64,000 nt of DNA from Datura wrightii. Taxonomy: Eukaryota; Streptophyta; Magnoliopsida; Solanales; Solanaceae. The position numbers were made by a program, and so were the translations under genes. Below the pieces are notes generated by a model, which was not told the DNA's origin, made no database searches, and saw only the letters and a program-made list of their open reading frames with translations. Of the stretch, positions 1 through 12,080 are shown one piece after another (the first letter of the stretch is position 1; the number at the start of each line of letters is the position of its first letter). Location of the stretch: NCBI GenBank assembly GCA_035772735.1, contig JASDFA010000016.1, positions 141,434,501-141,498,500 on the forward strand, given 5' to 3'.

Positions 1-727
1 TCTTTCTCAAATTCTCTTAATTTGCATGCATGGGAAAGGGTTATGCAAGAGGGAGTTAACTTATCTTATCATGCCCATAAAAATACATAAAACGACGTAG
101 TTTAGGGCCTTCGAGCATAGAAAGGTCGAAAATACCCTTAATGAAATTTCCCTGCAAAACTGAACCTGCTGAACCAACGACTAATCCCATGAGTCGTTGC
201 TTGATACCACAACCCGTGGTATCCTATCGTTGGGTCCACTGCTTCCCTTACAGTTTCAAATTCTTCCCACGACTCGACAGGACGAGTCGTTACTTCAAAC
301 AGCGGGTCGTTAGATTGATCGTTGCCAGCCACCTTAACAAACCTGAACAACCTTACCATGAACCTCACCATGACTCATGGTTGCTTCACACGAGTCATGG
401 GAACCATCTGTTAGATGCACTGGAAATCTGACCACCTAGACAACGATTCGTGACAAAGAGTCATTGAAAGACTCGTTACATCCCCCATGCATAAGTCCAG
501 CACTTACCCAGGATCACCAACAATGACTTGTTGTTTCAAGCAACGGATCATTACTCCACCCATTGTATCCACTGCCACCCAGACTCCCATAACCATGGCT
601 GCATACAATGACCCGTGGTTTCCAACCATGAGTCGTTACGTCGCCCGTTCTGTGACACTTTTTAGCTTTTCAGCCAATTTCAAATTTTGATCCCTGGTCT
701 AATCTTAGGCATTTTTGGGGTATTACA
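1..727 (-). repeat. Element C, 3' LTR (partial, cut by window start)
   Basis: This stretch matches 34859-35605, the end of the right LTR of C, and both end in GGGGTATTACA on the + strand. The remaining roughly 1.7 kb of this LTR lies to the left of the window. It contains short hairpin words such as CCGTGGTTTCCAACCATG near 612-629. C runs on the minus strand, so this is its 3' LTR. Confidence 0.9.
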
Positions 728-969
728 ATACCTCCTCCTTGGGAACATTCATCATCGAATGTAGGAAACAAGCAGAAAACAAAGACATGCAATAATTACA
801 CCCAAATGCCAATCATTTAACTGAAAATTAACGGAATGACTACCTCCGATGCATATCACATAGCTGAATTGATTTCATGCTTCACATGCACATCCATATA
901 CATAAAAGAAACTTGAACACATGATTTGAACATGAATACTAAATAGTGTCATAGGGCGAAATTGATACC
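728..969 (-). other. Element C 3' untranslated region with polypurine tract
   Basis: On the minus strand the bases touching the LTR read CCAAGGAGGAGGTAT (728-742), a typical polypurine tract that primes plus-strand synthesis. The rest, down to the end of the chromodomain-like reading frame, shows no coding potential. Confidence 0.75.
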
Positions 970-1607
970 TCAAGTCGAAACTGAGCCGGTAGGAAATAAA
1001 TATGGGTATTTAGCCATCGTATCCACTTCAGCTTCCCATGTAGCCCCTTCAACATGCTGATTCCTCCATAATACTTTAATCGAAGCTACTTCTTTGTTCC
1101 TTAGCTTCCGAACCTGACGATCTAATATTTCCACCGGAAACTCCTCATAGCTAAGGCTATCCTTTACACCAACACTGTCACTGGGATTACTAGAGCTGGA
1201 TCTCCCAAACATTCCTTCGAAAGCAATACATGAAATATAGGATGCATAGAAGACAACTCTGAGGGCAACTCCAACTCATACGCTACTTTACCTACTCTTC
1301 TCGCAATTCGGTAGGGACCAACATAGCAAGGACTGAGTTTTCCTTTCTTCCCAAACCGCATTACTCCCTTCATGGGAGATACCTTTAAAAATACCACATC
1401 ATCCACCTTGAACTCCAACTCTCTCCTCCTCACATAAGCATATGACTTTTGACGACTCTGAGCGGTTTTCAGCCTGTCCCTTATCAACTGAACCTTCACA
1501 ATAGCCTCATGAACTGAATCTGACCCTATCATAGCTGCCTCACCAACCTCAAGCCATCCGATGGGTGACCTACACATCTGCCCATAAAGATCCTCGAACG
1601 GTGCCAT
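970..1607 (-). pseudogene. Element C integrase C-terminus and chromodomain-like tail (broken)
   Basis: The reading starts at MAPFEDLYGQ, continues through RFGKKGKLSPCYVGPY and the FHVLLSK region, and ends with KVLWRNQHVEGATWEAE. These are the GPY/F-type integrase C-terminus and the short chromodomain-like tail of plant Tekay/Del-type chromoviruses. In that family the tail is thought to steer integration into heterochromatin. Two frames are used, 1164-1607 and 970-1212, so there is a frameshift at about 1164-1212. It is the end of the pol gene of C, followed by the polypurine tract and 3' LTR. Confidence 0.85.
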
Positions 1608-2312
1608 CTAAATGCTGGAGTGATAACTGTTATTGTAAGAAAACTCAATCAGTGGCAAGTGATCATCCCAACTACCTTTGAAGTCCACCACACATGCTCT
1701 CAACATGTCCTTGAGAGCCTGGATTGTTTGTTCTGCTTGGCCATCCATTTGCGGATGAAAGGTTGTGTTGAGCTTAACCTGAGTCCCAAGCCCTTTCTGA
1801 AAAGACCGCTAAAATAGGGAGGTAAATTGAGTACCTCGGTCTGAAATAATGGACAAGGGCACTCCATGCAATCGAACCAACTCCCGAATATACAGTTTGG
1901 TTTAATCCTCCATTGAATCTGTGGTTTTCGCTGATAGAAATGTGCAGCCTTGGTCAACCTGTCTACCACAACCCAAATGTAATCATATAAACGGTGAGTA
2001 CAAGGTAGCCCTGTTATGAAATCCATGTTAATTTCTTCCCACTTCCAAGTTGGAATACTGACATATTGAAGTACCCCTCCTGACCTTTGATGCTCAACTT
2101 TTTCTTGCTGATAGTTCAGGCACTTGGCTACAAATTTTGCAATATCCTTCTTCATGCCATCCCACCAATAGATTTCTCGTAAATCACGATACATCTTAGT
2201 GGCACTCGGATGGATAGAATACCTGGATTCATGGGCCTCATGCAATATCCAGCTTCTCAAATCATTAACATCTGGAACACATAGGCGACCCTGTTACCGA
2301 AGCACACCCCCC
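1608..2312 (-). pseudogene. Element C integrase zinc-binding and catalytic core (broken)
   Basis: Minus-strand reading at 1700-2260 shows the HHCC region (SIHPSATKMYRDLREIYWW, then CLNYQQEK where CPNCQQ is expected, so one zinc cysteine is lost). It is followed by the core motifs NMDFITGLP and VDRLTKAAHF. After about 2000 the frame decays and the rest of the DDE core is scattered over frames. In an intact Ty3/gypsy element this enzyme inserts the cDNA into host DNA. This copy cannot make it. Confidence 0.8.
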
Positions 2313-2651
2313 TTAGGAGAAAACCTCCACCTTATGTCTTCGAACGACTTCCTTCAACTTTACCAAAATTGGTTCCTTATCTTGTCTAGATTTCACATTA
2401 GTCACTGAAGACGATTCTGATCCGTTTTGAACAACGACGCCTCCATCGGTGGAGTCCACTATTCTAAACCCCAACCTTGCGAGTCGATGTACATCCTTCA
2501 CCAAATCTTTCTTTCCTTCATCCACATGAGAAAGACTCTTCATCGAGAGCCTACCAAGTGTGTCCTCCACCATATTAGCCTTACCCGGATTGTAAAGAAC
2601 ACTCATATCATAGTCTTTGAGTAGTTCTAACCACCTCCTTTGCCGTAGATT
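2313..2651 (-). pseudogene. Element C RNase H 3' part and linker, downstream of insertion B
   Basis: The reading begins NLRQRRWLELLKDYDMSVLYNP and continues with GKANMVEDTLGRLS, the end of a Ty3/gypsy RNase H domain and the linker to integrase. It continues in frame from the piece at 30006-30185 (ending SLQYVFPQKVL) once element B and one TSD copy are removed. The apparent extension of this frame past 2657 is read-through into the LTR of B. Confidence 0.85.
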
Positions 2652-2656
2652 GAGGA
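2652..2656. repeat. TSD of element B, left copy (GAGGA)
   Basis: GAGGA directly precedes the TG of the left LTR and is found again at 30006-30010 directly after the CA of the right LTR. This perfect 5-bp duplication links the two LTRs 27 kb apart as ends of one element. Confidence 0.93.
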
Positions 2657-3561
2657 TGTTCGGTCGTTTGTTATATGGGTATATAACTACACGCAAGTGC
2701 ACGTGGTCGAACAAGTAGTAAAGTGGCTCAAGTAAGCCAAGTATCGATCCCACAGGGACTGGGATAAGGCAACAATTAATCAAGTGTTACTATATTTTCA
2801 GTTTAACAATGAAGACAACAGTGTAACCAAGAGTTTGATATTTTTGGATTCTAATTTTTATGCTAAGTCTAAAACGATTATCTAATGTGAGTCTGAACTA
2901 TGAATGTGAGCATGCTGAGGTTAAATGAACATGTAAAGAAATCAATTATCAATATCATTCGGTTAGTCTTTTCCTCCGATTGCTAGTCAAGAACTACTGC
3001 CAATGGATTAGAACTCTCGTATTTAACCCAACTTAAGAATCATGAACCGTCCACCTACATTTCTGTGATTAAACGAAAATTCATGTTCTAGCCATACAAA
3101 CCCAGTTCCTATGACTAATACGACTTTCAGGTATATTTCTATCCTGAAGGTAAATCAATTCTCAATTTTCCCAAACTAAGAAAGGATCATATCCTATTAA
3201 TTCACAACTTTCCAATTTCTTGCTCTCTTGAGTGAAACCGTACTTTTTAGATATACATTAACGTAGGCCACACATTAATGCAGTAAGAACAAGAATCAAT
3301 AGAACAACCATAGAAGAATAGATGAAAAAACAAAGAATCAATAATCACATTTCATTACAAGTGTTCTTAACCTCAGTAAGAAGAGGAATTAGCCACTCAT
3401 TTGTGGATTAAACATCGTTAAATGAGTGTTAAACATACAAGCAATTGAATTCAAGGAGAAGGAAAGAGAGAAAAACCCTGATAATTTTGTCCCCTCAACT
3501 GCCTGTAACCCACGTTCTTGCTCCACCAAGTCAGAATATTGAAAAAATGAACCTAAGTGTT

Positions 3562-3571
3562 CTATTTATAC
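3562..3571 (-). promoter_or_regulatory. TATA box of B 3' LTR
   Basis: The minus strand reads GTATAAATAG, a strong plant TATA box. The same sequence sits at 7562, 11562, 15562, 23746, 29487 and 44805 in the other LTRs of this family. It lies about 510 bp into the LTR, so U3 would be about 540 bp. Confidence 0.7.
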
Positions 3572-3602
3572 TGGTGGGAATGTTTCCCGAACTAACAAGC
3601 AA

Positions 3603-3644
3603 CGTGTCACGGAGTGCATCGCGGAGCACTGCCTCCGTGACACG
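3603..3644. promoter_or_regulatory. Hairpin word 1 in U3 (CGTGTCACGGAG / CTCCGTGACACG)
   Basis: Perfect 12-bp arms at 3603-3614 and 3633-3644 enclose a shorter nested stem, AGTGC/GCACT. The hairpin lies about 31 bp upstream of the TATA box in minus-strand sense. It is far richer in CpG than its AT-rich surroundings. Copies stand at the same place in every LTR of this family, and also in the LTR of element E. Confidence 0.75.
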
Positions 3645-3796
3645 CTACCGACGCGGACCCTCACTGGAAGTTGGGGGTCCAGGTAATCAGGCTTAACGTG
3701 GCACAGCGTGCAACGCGGAGCCAGGCCACCGTGCCACAGACCCAACGCGAACCCTTACTGGAAATTAAGCAAAAATTCCCTATCCAGGCAGAATGC

Positions 3797-3833
3797 CTCC
3801 GCGATGGGAGCGTGACACGGCTCCATCGCGGAG
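3797..3833. promoter_or_regulatory. Hairpin word 2 in U3 (CTCCGCGATGG / CCATCGCGGAG)
   Basis: Perfect 11-bp arms at 3797-3807 and 3823-3833. The loop contains CGTGACACGG, part of word 1. It sits about 150 bp further upstream of word 1 in the U3. The same word in inverted order flanks a loop in the LTR of element E. Confidence 0.7.
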
Positions 3834-4080
3834 CCTCTTTATTTTGTGCCTTCCAATGCCTTGTCCTTTGCTCACATCCGAGTCCAACCCCGATCTATTC
3901 CAACATGCATTTTAGCTTCCCAAAATCACATTTTACCTGCAAAACAATGCTAATCATGTTGGTTAGTATAAATTCACATTTTATTATCAATCACATGAGA
4001 ATGTATAAACATTGATAGATAAACAAGGCTAAAATGACACATTTGGGTATTACTTGGGCATATAAATTTGCCCAAGATCA

Positions 4081-5874
4081 CTGACCCCACACTTAAATCC
4101 TTGTTCGTCCTCGAACAACAATCTTACACCTCATGCAATTTACACCCAAACCTCGCTACTTTGGTTCGACAATTTAGGTTACGGTCATACCGATTAATCA
4201 ATACAACAAATCATCAAGAAAACATGCATGGTCCTATCAATGCAATGGCCTTCAATACATCAAGACCTCCTAGACTTAAGAATCGACTCTAAATATTGGT
4301 AAACTCATGCAAATCAGCTGATCAAGACATCCGACACGAAAATTAACCTTTCATCAAGCATGTGCCCTCACAACACAAGAGAATTTTCCCCTTTTTGATC
4401 ATATGAACTCACAAAATTTCACGCAGGGGCATAAAAACACAATTTCGCTCTCTCTCCCAAAAGAATTCACATGCATCATGTCATGACCCATAAGCTTGCC
4501 TTTAGTGTATTACTCCTCTAATATAAATAAGTGTGATGTAGGATCACGTAGGACTTTAACGGGTTGTAATGGAAGCTATGAAACTAGTAAATATTGGGCT
4601 AGCCAATAATAGCCACTAGTATCCTTAAACGCCTTTTCAATACATCCCATCAAACTCATGGGCATTGTTTCTTTCTTCATCCTCCCATTCTTGAAGTATT
4701 TCTTTAGTTTGGCCCATCTTATTAAGCACACTTGACACAACAACAAAGATTATTCATGCACCTTCATTATAATTTATTTATAACAAGTGCACCTTCACCC
4801 TTTTCTTTTCTTCCATCACTCTGCTTTTCTTTTCTTTTCACCCTTCTCACTCTTTGACACTTTGGGAAAATGATTTTCTCTTCTTAAGCGCTTAAGAGTT
4901 TTGGATCAAATTTGTGGCTAATGAAAATAAGGGATTAAGCTCGGTTTACACTTTTTGACAAAAGAAAAAAATTAATAGGCTAAAGACTCAACGGGCTGAC
5001 TAGGGTACACAATCAAGGTGGGTACAATAATGAAAAATAGAAACTTTCGGTTAAAAACAAAGAAATGCCTACATCCTTTCCTACAATACACCTCCTTCAT
5101 TTCATTTTGTACACACACCAGGCAAGTTCTAGACACTTCACAATGGCATGGAATAACAAAACCTCACGTCACACTTATTGCACGTGCTCAATTCAAGATG
5201 TTTTCACAGACTCTCCAATCAGCTAATTACAGGAATTCAAACATTAAGCCTCAATCACACTGAATCGACTCTATGGCCTAGGTATCTCAACATATTTACA
5301 AAGTTGCATGCTTTCATACGAATCACATTTACATTTTAAATATCATGTACAACACGTAACCAGAATTCCGCAACCATAAAGTAACTACAAGTTTTGGGAT
5401 GCAATCCACAAAAGAAAAACAACTGAAAAATAAATGAAAAATCTACTCCTAACGACTATATTTCCCTTAAGACGGTCATCATCCATCCATCATAAGGAAC
5501 GGTCACTAGCTATGACTTCGGTTTAATGGGACCATTCTCGGTAAAAGAACTGAAAACAAACGCCGAGAAACCCAAGAATTGAAATTTTTTTTAAAAATAT
5601 CGATCATTTCGATAAACAAACCTATGTACAAACTCAGCTAGCAACATTCAGCAACACACAACAGTTTCACATATATTTACAATACAGAATAACAACTTAC
5701 AATCACAAATCACAGGGTCAAAAATTTTTGTTCACAGGCACAACAACAGATTAGGACATACATAACAGCACAACCAGCACCTAACTACTCCCACCCCACA
5801 CTTATCTCGAACACTGTCCCCAGTGTTCACAAAAATTAAAGTAGCACAAAAAATTGGGTGGTGGAACTCCTTGA
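4081..5874 (-). other. Element B 3' spacer, copy 1, with polypurine tract
   Basis: No gene is seen. On the minus strand the bases next to the LTR read AAGTGTGGGGTCAG (4081-4094), the likely polypurine tract. The rest is AT-rich, with C/T-rich runs near 4797-4850 (TTTTCTTTTC type). The small frames at 4068-4292 and 5018-5263 recur in all copies but resemble nothing and are not counted as genes. Confidence 0.7.
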
Positions 5875-6655
5875 TCAATCAAAGTACTCCACTTCTTCAT
5901 CAGGTGCTGCTGCTTCGTCTCCCATGTCTGAATCACCCCCATCGTCATCATCGGACTCCACAGCGGAGTCCTCCCAACGTGTCTCCTCATCTGTGGGGAC
6001 ATCATCATCCGTGGGCTCTACAAATGCTGGCCCCACTCGGCATAGAGCCCTGGCATTTTCGCCAAAAGGGTAGTCTAGCTCGAGCTGCCATAGCTCCTCC
6101 TCTATTGCCGGCCTCCCGCCTATGCTCAGCAGGAGCATCTGCATCACGTACATGCGAGCCATGTACTGATCATCCCAAGCATGTTGCTCGCCTAGTGTAA
6201 GCACTGGCCCATGGGTGGTGTCGGGAGCCTTAGTTTTGGTGACATCTAACTCCCGCCGCTCCATCTGCGGGATATAATCAAGGGCCTCTTCCTCAACATC
6301 TAGGCCCCTCAGGAATGTGGTGAGTAGCCCACCAAATCCGTATCTATACCCCTGATGCAACCGAGCTCTCTTCATGGCAGAGATAATCACCGCCCCCACG
6401 TTGATCTCCAGCCCTTTCATCAGGGCGTACACCAGGCATACACAATCCTGGGTTACATCTGTCATATATACCCCCGAGATTAGGCAGGAACAGATGATCT
6501 TAAGCCATATCCTGGCTTCCCTGTTCATCTGTGAATAGGGCAAAGTCTGATGGTAGCCCCTCTCCTTGTGTCTGCACCATCTAGCTGTCAATCGGGTTCC
6601 ACACAAGGTGCGTCTGATGTCTGCATATGGTGGAGTGATGTTAAACTGTCGAAGC
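5875..6655 (-). pseudogene. ORF3 C-terminal fragment, copy 1
   Basis: An open minus-strand frame covers the C-terminal two thirds of ORF3 and ends EEVEYFD before the stop. It contains the conserved stretch REARIWLKIICSCLISGVY and an acidic tail (EPTDDDVPTDEE...SDDDDGGDSDMGDE). It is cut at 6651-6655 (GAAGC) by an LTR, so it lacks the N-terminus and start. The first ATG, at 6606, is not the true start. The family matches the 'putative plant transposon protein' domain (Pfam Transposase_32, recognised by eye), whose function is unknown. The fragment differs from copies 2 and 3 by a Q where they have R (6449). Confidence 0.8.
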
Positions 6656-8080
6656 TGTTTGTTCTGCGTTATATGGGTATATAACTACATGCAAGTGCAA
6701 GTGGTCGAACAAGTAGTAAAGTGGCTTAAGTAAGACAAGTATCGATCCCACAGGGGCTGGGATGAAGTACAAACTGCTCAAGTGTACTATATTTCGATTC
6801 TAAAAAAAATGCAGACAACAGTGTACCCAAGAAGTTGATATTTCAATTTCTAATAATTATGCTAAGTCTAAAACAATTATCTAATGTGAGTCTGAACTGT
6901 GGATGTGAGCATGCTGAGGTTAAATGAACATGTAATGAAATTAATTATCGACATAATTTGGTTAGTCTTTTCCTTCGGTTGCTAGTGAAGAACTATTGCC
7001 AAGGGATTAAAACTCTCGTATTTAACCCCACTTAAGAATCATGAACCATCCACCTACATTTCTGTGATTAAATGCAATTCATGTTCTAGCCATACAAACC
7101 AGGTTCTTAAATTGACTAATACGACTTTCAGGTATATTTCTATCCTGAAAGTAAATCAATTCTCAATTTTCCCAAACTAAGAAAAGATCATATCCTATTA
7201 ATTCACAACTTTCCAATTTCTTGCTCTCTCGAGTGAAACCGGACTTTTTAGATGTACATTAACGTAGGCCACACATTAATGCAGTAAGAACAAGAATTAA
7301 TAGAACAACCATGGAAGAAAAGATGAAAAACCAAAGAATCAACAATTACATTTCACTACAATTGTTCATAACCTCAGCAAGAAGATGAATTAGCCACTCA
7401 TTTGTGGATTAAACATCGTTAAATGAGTGTTAAACATACAAGCAATTGAATACAAGGAGAAGGAAAGAGAGAAAAACCCTGATAATTTCGTCCCCTCAAC
7501 TGCCTGTAACCCACGTTCTTGCTCCACAAAGTCAGAATATTGAAAAATGAACCTAAGTGCTCTATTTATACTAGTGGGTATTTTTCACAGAATAACGAGC
7601 AACGTGTCACGGAGTGCATCGCGGAGCACTGCCTCCGTGACACGCTACGAACGCGGACCCTCACTGGAAGTTGGGGGTCCAGGTAATCAGGCTTAACGTG
7701 GCACAGCGTGCAACGCGGAGCCAGGCCACCGTGCCACAGACCCAACGCGAACCCTTACTGGAAATTAAGCAAAAACTCCCTATCCAGGCAGAATGCCTCC
7801 GCGATGGGAGCGTGACACGGCTCCATCGCGGAGCCTCTTTATTTTGTGCCTTCCAATGCCTTGTCCTTTGCTCACATCCGAGTCCAACCCCGATCTATTC
7901 CAACATGCATTTTAGCTTCCCAAAATCACATTTTACCTGCAAAACAATGCTAATCATGTTGGTTAGTATAAATTCACATTTTATTATCAATCACATGAGA
8001 ATGTATAAACATTGATAGATAAACAAGGCTAAAATGACACATTTGGGTATTATTTGGGCATATAAATTTGCCCAAGATCA
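6656..8080 (-). repeat. Hybrid A/B LTR 1
   Basis: From 6656 to about 7650 it follows the A 3' LTR: it starts TGTTTGTTCTGCG and has AAGTGCAAGTGG and CTACGAACG. From about 7660 to 8080 it follows the B 3' LTR (CCCTCACTGGAAGTTGGGGG and GAATGTATAAACATTG). The switch lies in the 9 identical bases 7651-7659, next to hairpin word 1 at 7603-7644. It has ORF3 fragments on both sides and no TSD pair of its own. Confidence 0.9.
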
Positions 8081-9874
8081 CTGACCCCACACTTAAATCC
8101 TTGTTCGTCCTCGAACAACAATCTTACACCTCATGCAATTTACACCCAAACCTCGCTACTTTGGTTCGACAATTTAGGTTACGGTCATACCGATTAATCA
8201 ATACAACAAATCATCAAGAAAACATGCATGGTCCTATCAATGCAATGGCCTTCAATACATCAAGACCTCCTAGACTTAAGAATCGACTCTAAATATTGGT
8301 GAACTCATGCAAATCAGCTGATCAAGACATCCGACACGAAAATTAACCTTTCATCAAGCATGTGCCCTCACAACACAAGAGAATTTTCCCCTTTTTGATC
8401 ATATGAACTCACAAAATTTCACGCAGGGGCATAAAAACACAATTTCGCTCTCTCTCCCAAAAGAATTCACATGCATCATGTCATGACCCATAAGCTTGCC
8501 TTTAGTGTATTACTCCTCTAATATAAATAAGTGTGATGTAGGATCACGTAGGACTTTAACGGGTTGTAATGGAAGCTATGAAACTAGTAAATATTGGGCT
8601 AGCCAATAATAGCCACTAGTATCCTTAAACGCCTTTTCAATACATCCCATCAAACTCATGGGCATTGTTTCTTTCTTCATCCTCCCATTCTTGAAGTATT
8701 TCTTTAGTTTGGCCCATCTTATTAAGCACACTTGACACAACAACAAAGATTATTCATGCACCTTCATTATAGTTTATTTATAACAAGTGCACCTTCACCC
8801 TTTTCTTTTCTTCCATCACTCTGCTTTTCTTTTCTTTTCACCCTTCTCACTCTTTGACACTTTGGGAAAATGATTTTCTCTTCTTAAGCGCTTAAGAGTT
8901 TTGGATCAAATTTGTGGCTAATGAAAATAAGGGATTAAGCTCGGTTTACACTTTTTGACAAAAGAAAAAAATTAATAGGCTAAAGACTCAACGGGCTGAC
9001 TAGGGTACACAATCAAGGTGGGTACAATAATGAAAAATAGAAACTTTCGGTTAAAAACAAAGAAATGCCTACATCCTTTCCTACAATACACCTCCTTCAT
9101 TTCATTTTGTACACACACCAGGCAAGTTCTAGACACTTCACAATGGCATGGAATAACAAAACCTCACGTCACACTTATTGCACGTGCTCAATTCAAGATG
9201 TTTTCACAGACTCTCCAATCAGCTAATTACAGGAATTCAAACATTAAGCCTCAATCACACTGAATCGACTCTATGGCCTAGGTATCTCAACATATTTACA
9301 AAGTTGCATGCTTTCATACGAATCACATTTACATTTTAAATATCATGTACAACACGTAACCAGAATTCCGCAACCATAAAGTAACTACAAGTTTTGGGAT
9401 GCAATCCACAAAAGAAAAACAACTGAAAAATAAATGAAAAATCTACTCCTAACGACTATATTTCCCTTAAGACGGTCATCATCCATCCATCATAAGGAAC
9501 GGTCACTAGCTATGACTTCGGTTTAATGGGACCATTCTCGGTAAAAGAACTGAAAACAAACGCCGAGAAACCCAAGAATTGAAATTTTTTTTAAAAATAT
9601 CGATCATTTCGATAAACAAACCTATGTACAAACTCAGCTAGCAACATTCAGCAACACACAACAGTTTCACATATATTTACAATACAGAATAACAACTTAC
9701 AATCACAAATCACAGGGTCAAAAATTTTTGTTCACAGGCACAACAACAGATTAGGACATACATAACAGCACAACCAGCACCTAACTACTCCCACCCCACA
9801 CTTATCTCGAACACTGTCCCCAGTGTTCACAAAAATTAAAGTAGCACAAAAAATTGGGTGGTGGAACTCCTTGA
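8081..9874 (-). other. Element B 3' spacer, copy 2
   Basis: Second copy of 4081-5874, with G at 8298 and 8771 where copy 1 has A. No gene is seen. Confidence 0.75.
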
Positions 9875-10655
9875 TCAATCAAAGTACTCCACTTCTTCAT
9901 CAGGTGCTGCTGCTTCGTCTCCCATGTCTGAATCACCCCCATCGTCATCATCGGACTCCACAGCGGAGTCCTCCCAACGTGTCTCCTCATCTGTGGGGAC
10001 ATCATCATCCGTGGGCTCTACAAATGCTGGCCCCACTCGGCATAGAGCCCTGGCATTTTCGCCAAAAGGGTAGTCTAGCTCGAGCTGCCATAGCTCCTCC
10101 TCTATTGCCGGCCTCCCGCCTATGCTCAGCAGGAGCATCTGCATCACGTACATGCGAGCCATGTACTGATCATCCCAAGCATGTTGCTCGCCTAGTGTAA
10201 GCACTGGCCCATGGGTGGTGTCGGGAGCCTTAGTTTTGGTGACATCTAACTCCCGCCGCTCCATCTGCGGGATATAATCAAGGGCCTCTTCCTCAACATC
10301 TAGGCCCCTCAGGAATGTGGTGAGTAGCCCACCAAATCCGTATCTATACCCCTGATGCAACCGAGCTCTCTTCATGGCGGAGATAATCACCGCCCCCACG
10401 TTGATCTCCAGCCCTTTCATCAGGGCGTACACCAGGCATACACAATCCCGGGTTACATCTGTCATATATACCCCCGAGATTAGGCAGGAACAGATGATCT
10501 TAAGCCATATCCTGGCTTCCCTGTTCATCTGTGAATAGGGCAAAGTCTGATGGTAGCCCCTCTCCTTGTGTCTGCACCATCTAGCTGTCAATCGGGTTCC
10601 ACACAAGGTGCGTCTGATGTCTGCATATGGTGGAGTGATGTTAAACTGTCGAAGC
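9875..10655 (-). pseudogene. ORF3 C-terminal fragment, copy 2
   Basis: Same frame as copy 1, ending EEVEYFD and cut at GAAGC (10651-10655) by the next hybrid LTR. It carries R in the TDVTRDCVCL stretch, as copy 3 does. There is no start codon of its own in the right place, because the N-terminal part is at 24264-24686. Confidence 0.8.
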
Positions 10656-12080
10656 TGTTTGTTCTGCGTTATATGGGTATATAACTACATGCAAGTGCAA
10701 GTGGTCGAACAAGTAGTAAAGTGGCTTAAGTAAGACAAGTATCGATCCCACAGGGGCTGGGATGAAGTACAAACTGCTCAAGTGTACTATATTTCGATTC
10801 TAAAAAAAATGCAGACAACAGTGTACCCAAGAAGTTGATATTTCAATTTCTAATAATTATGCTAAGTCTAAAACAATTATCTAATGTGAGTCTGAACTGT
10901 GGATGTGAGCATGCTGAGGTTAAATGAACATGTAATGAAATTAATTATCGACATAATTTGGTTAGTCTTTTCCTTCGGTTGCTAGTGAAGAACTATTGCC
11001 AAGGGATTAAAACTCTCGTATTTAACCCCACTTAAGAATCATGAACCATCCACCTACATTTCTGTGATTAAATGCAATTCATGTTCTAGCCATACAAACC
11101 AGGTTCTTAAATTGACTAATACGACTTTCAGGTATATTTCTATCCTGAAAGTAAATCAATTCTCAATTTTCCCAAACTAAGAAAAGATCATATCCTATTA
11201 ATTCACAACTTTCCAATTTCTTGCTCTCTCGAGTGAAACCGGACTTTTTAGATGTACATTAACGTAGGCCACACATTAATGCAGTAAGAACAAGAATTAA
11301 TAGAACAACCATGGAAGAAAAGATGAAAAACCAAAGAATCAACAATTACATTTCACTACAATTGTTCATAACCTCAGCAAGAAGATGAATTAGCCACTCA
11401 TTTGTGGATTAAACATCGTTAAATGAGTGTTAAACATACAAGCAATTGAATACAAGGAGAAGGAAAGAGAGAAAAACCCTGATAATTTCGTCCCCTCAAC
11501 TGCCTGTAACCCACGTTCTTGCTCCACAAAGTCAGAATATTGAAAAATGAACCTAAGTGCTCTATTTATACTAGTGGGTATTTTTCACAGAATAACGAGC
11601 AACGTGTCACGGAGTGCATCGCGGAGCACTGCCTCCGTGACACGCTACGAACGCGGACCCTCACTGGAAGTTGGGGGTCCAGGTAATCAGGCTTAACGTG
11701 GCACAGCGTGCAACGCGGAGCCAGGCCACCGTGCCACAGACCCAACGCGAACCCTTACTGGAAATTAAGCAAAAACTCCCTATCCAGGCAGAATGCCTCC
11801 GCGATGGGAGCGTGACACGGCTCCATCGCGGAGCCTCTTTATTTTGTGCCTTCCAATGCCTTGTCCTTTGCTCACATCCGAGTCCAACCCCGATCTATTC
11901 CAACATGCATTTTAGCTTCCCAAAATCACATTTTACCTGCAAAACAATGCTAATCATGTTGGTTAGTATAAATTCACATTTTATTATCAATCACATGAGA
12001 ATGTATAAACATTGATAGATAAACAAGGCTAAAATGACACATTTGGGTATTACTTGGGCATATAAATTTGCCCAAGATCA
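10656..12080 (-). repeat. Hybrid A/B LTR 2
   Basis: It has the same A-to-B switch point as hybrid LTR 1 (11651-11659) and is nearly identical to it. The second duplication therefore copied an existing hybrid rather than making a new junction. Confidence 0.9.

Larger units (their letters stand above)
2657..4080 (-). repeat. Element B 3' LTR
   Basis: It is 1,424 bp, TG...CA, and matches 28579-30005 over its whole length, including the B-specific start TGTTCGGTCGTTTG. Toward the left it carries the usual plant U5 sequence (CCCTGTGGGATCGATACTTGG on the minus strand). Toward the right it carries the U3 promoter with two CpG-rich hairpins. Confidence 0.93.

Noticed and set aside
141..690. Frames of 96 and 67 residues near the left edge
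   Set aside because: They lie inside the C LTR and read through its hairpin words. The matching region of the other LTR does not keep them open.
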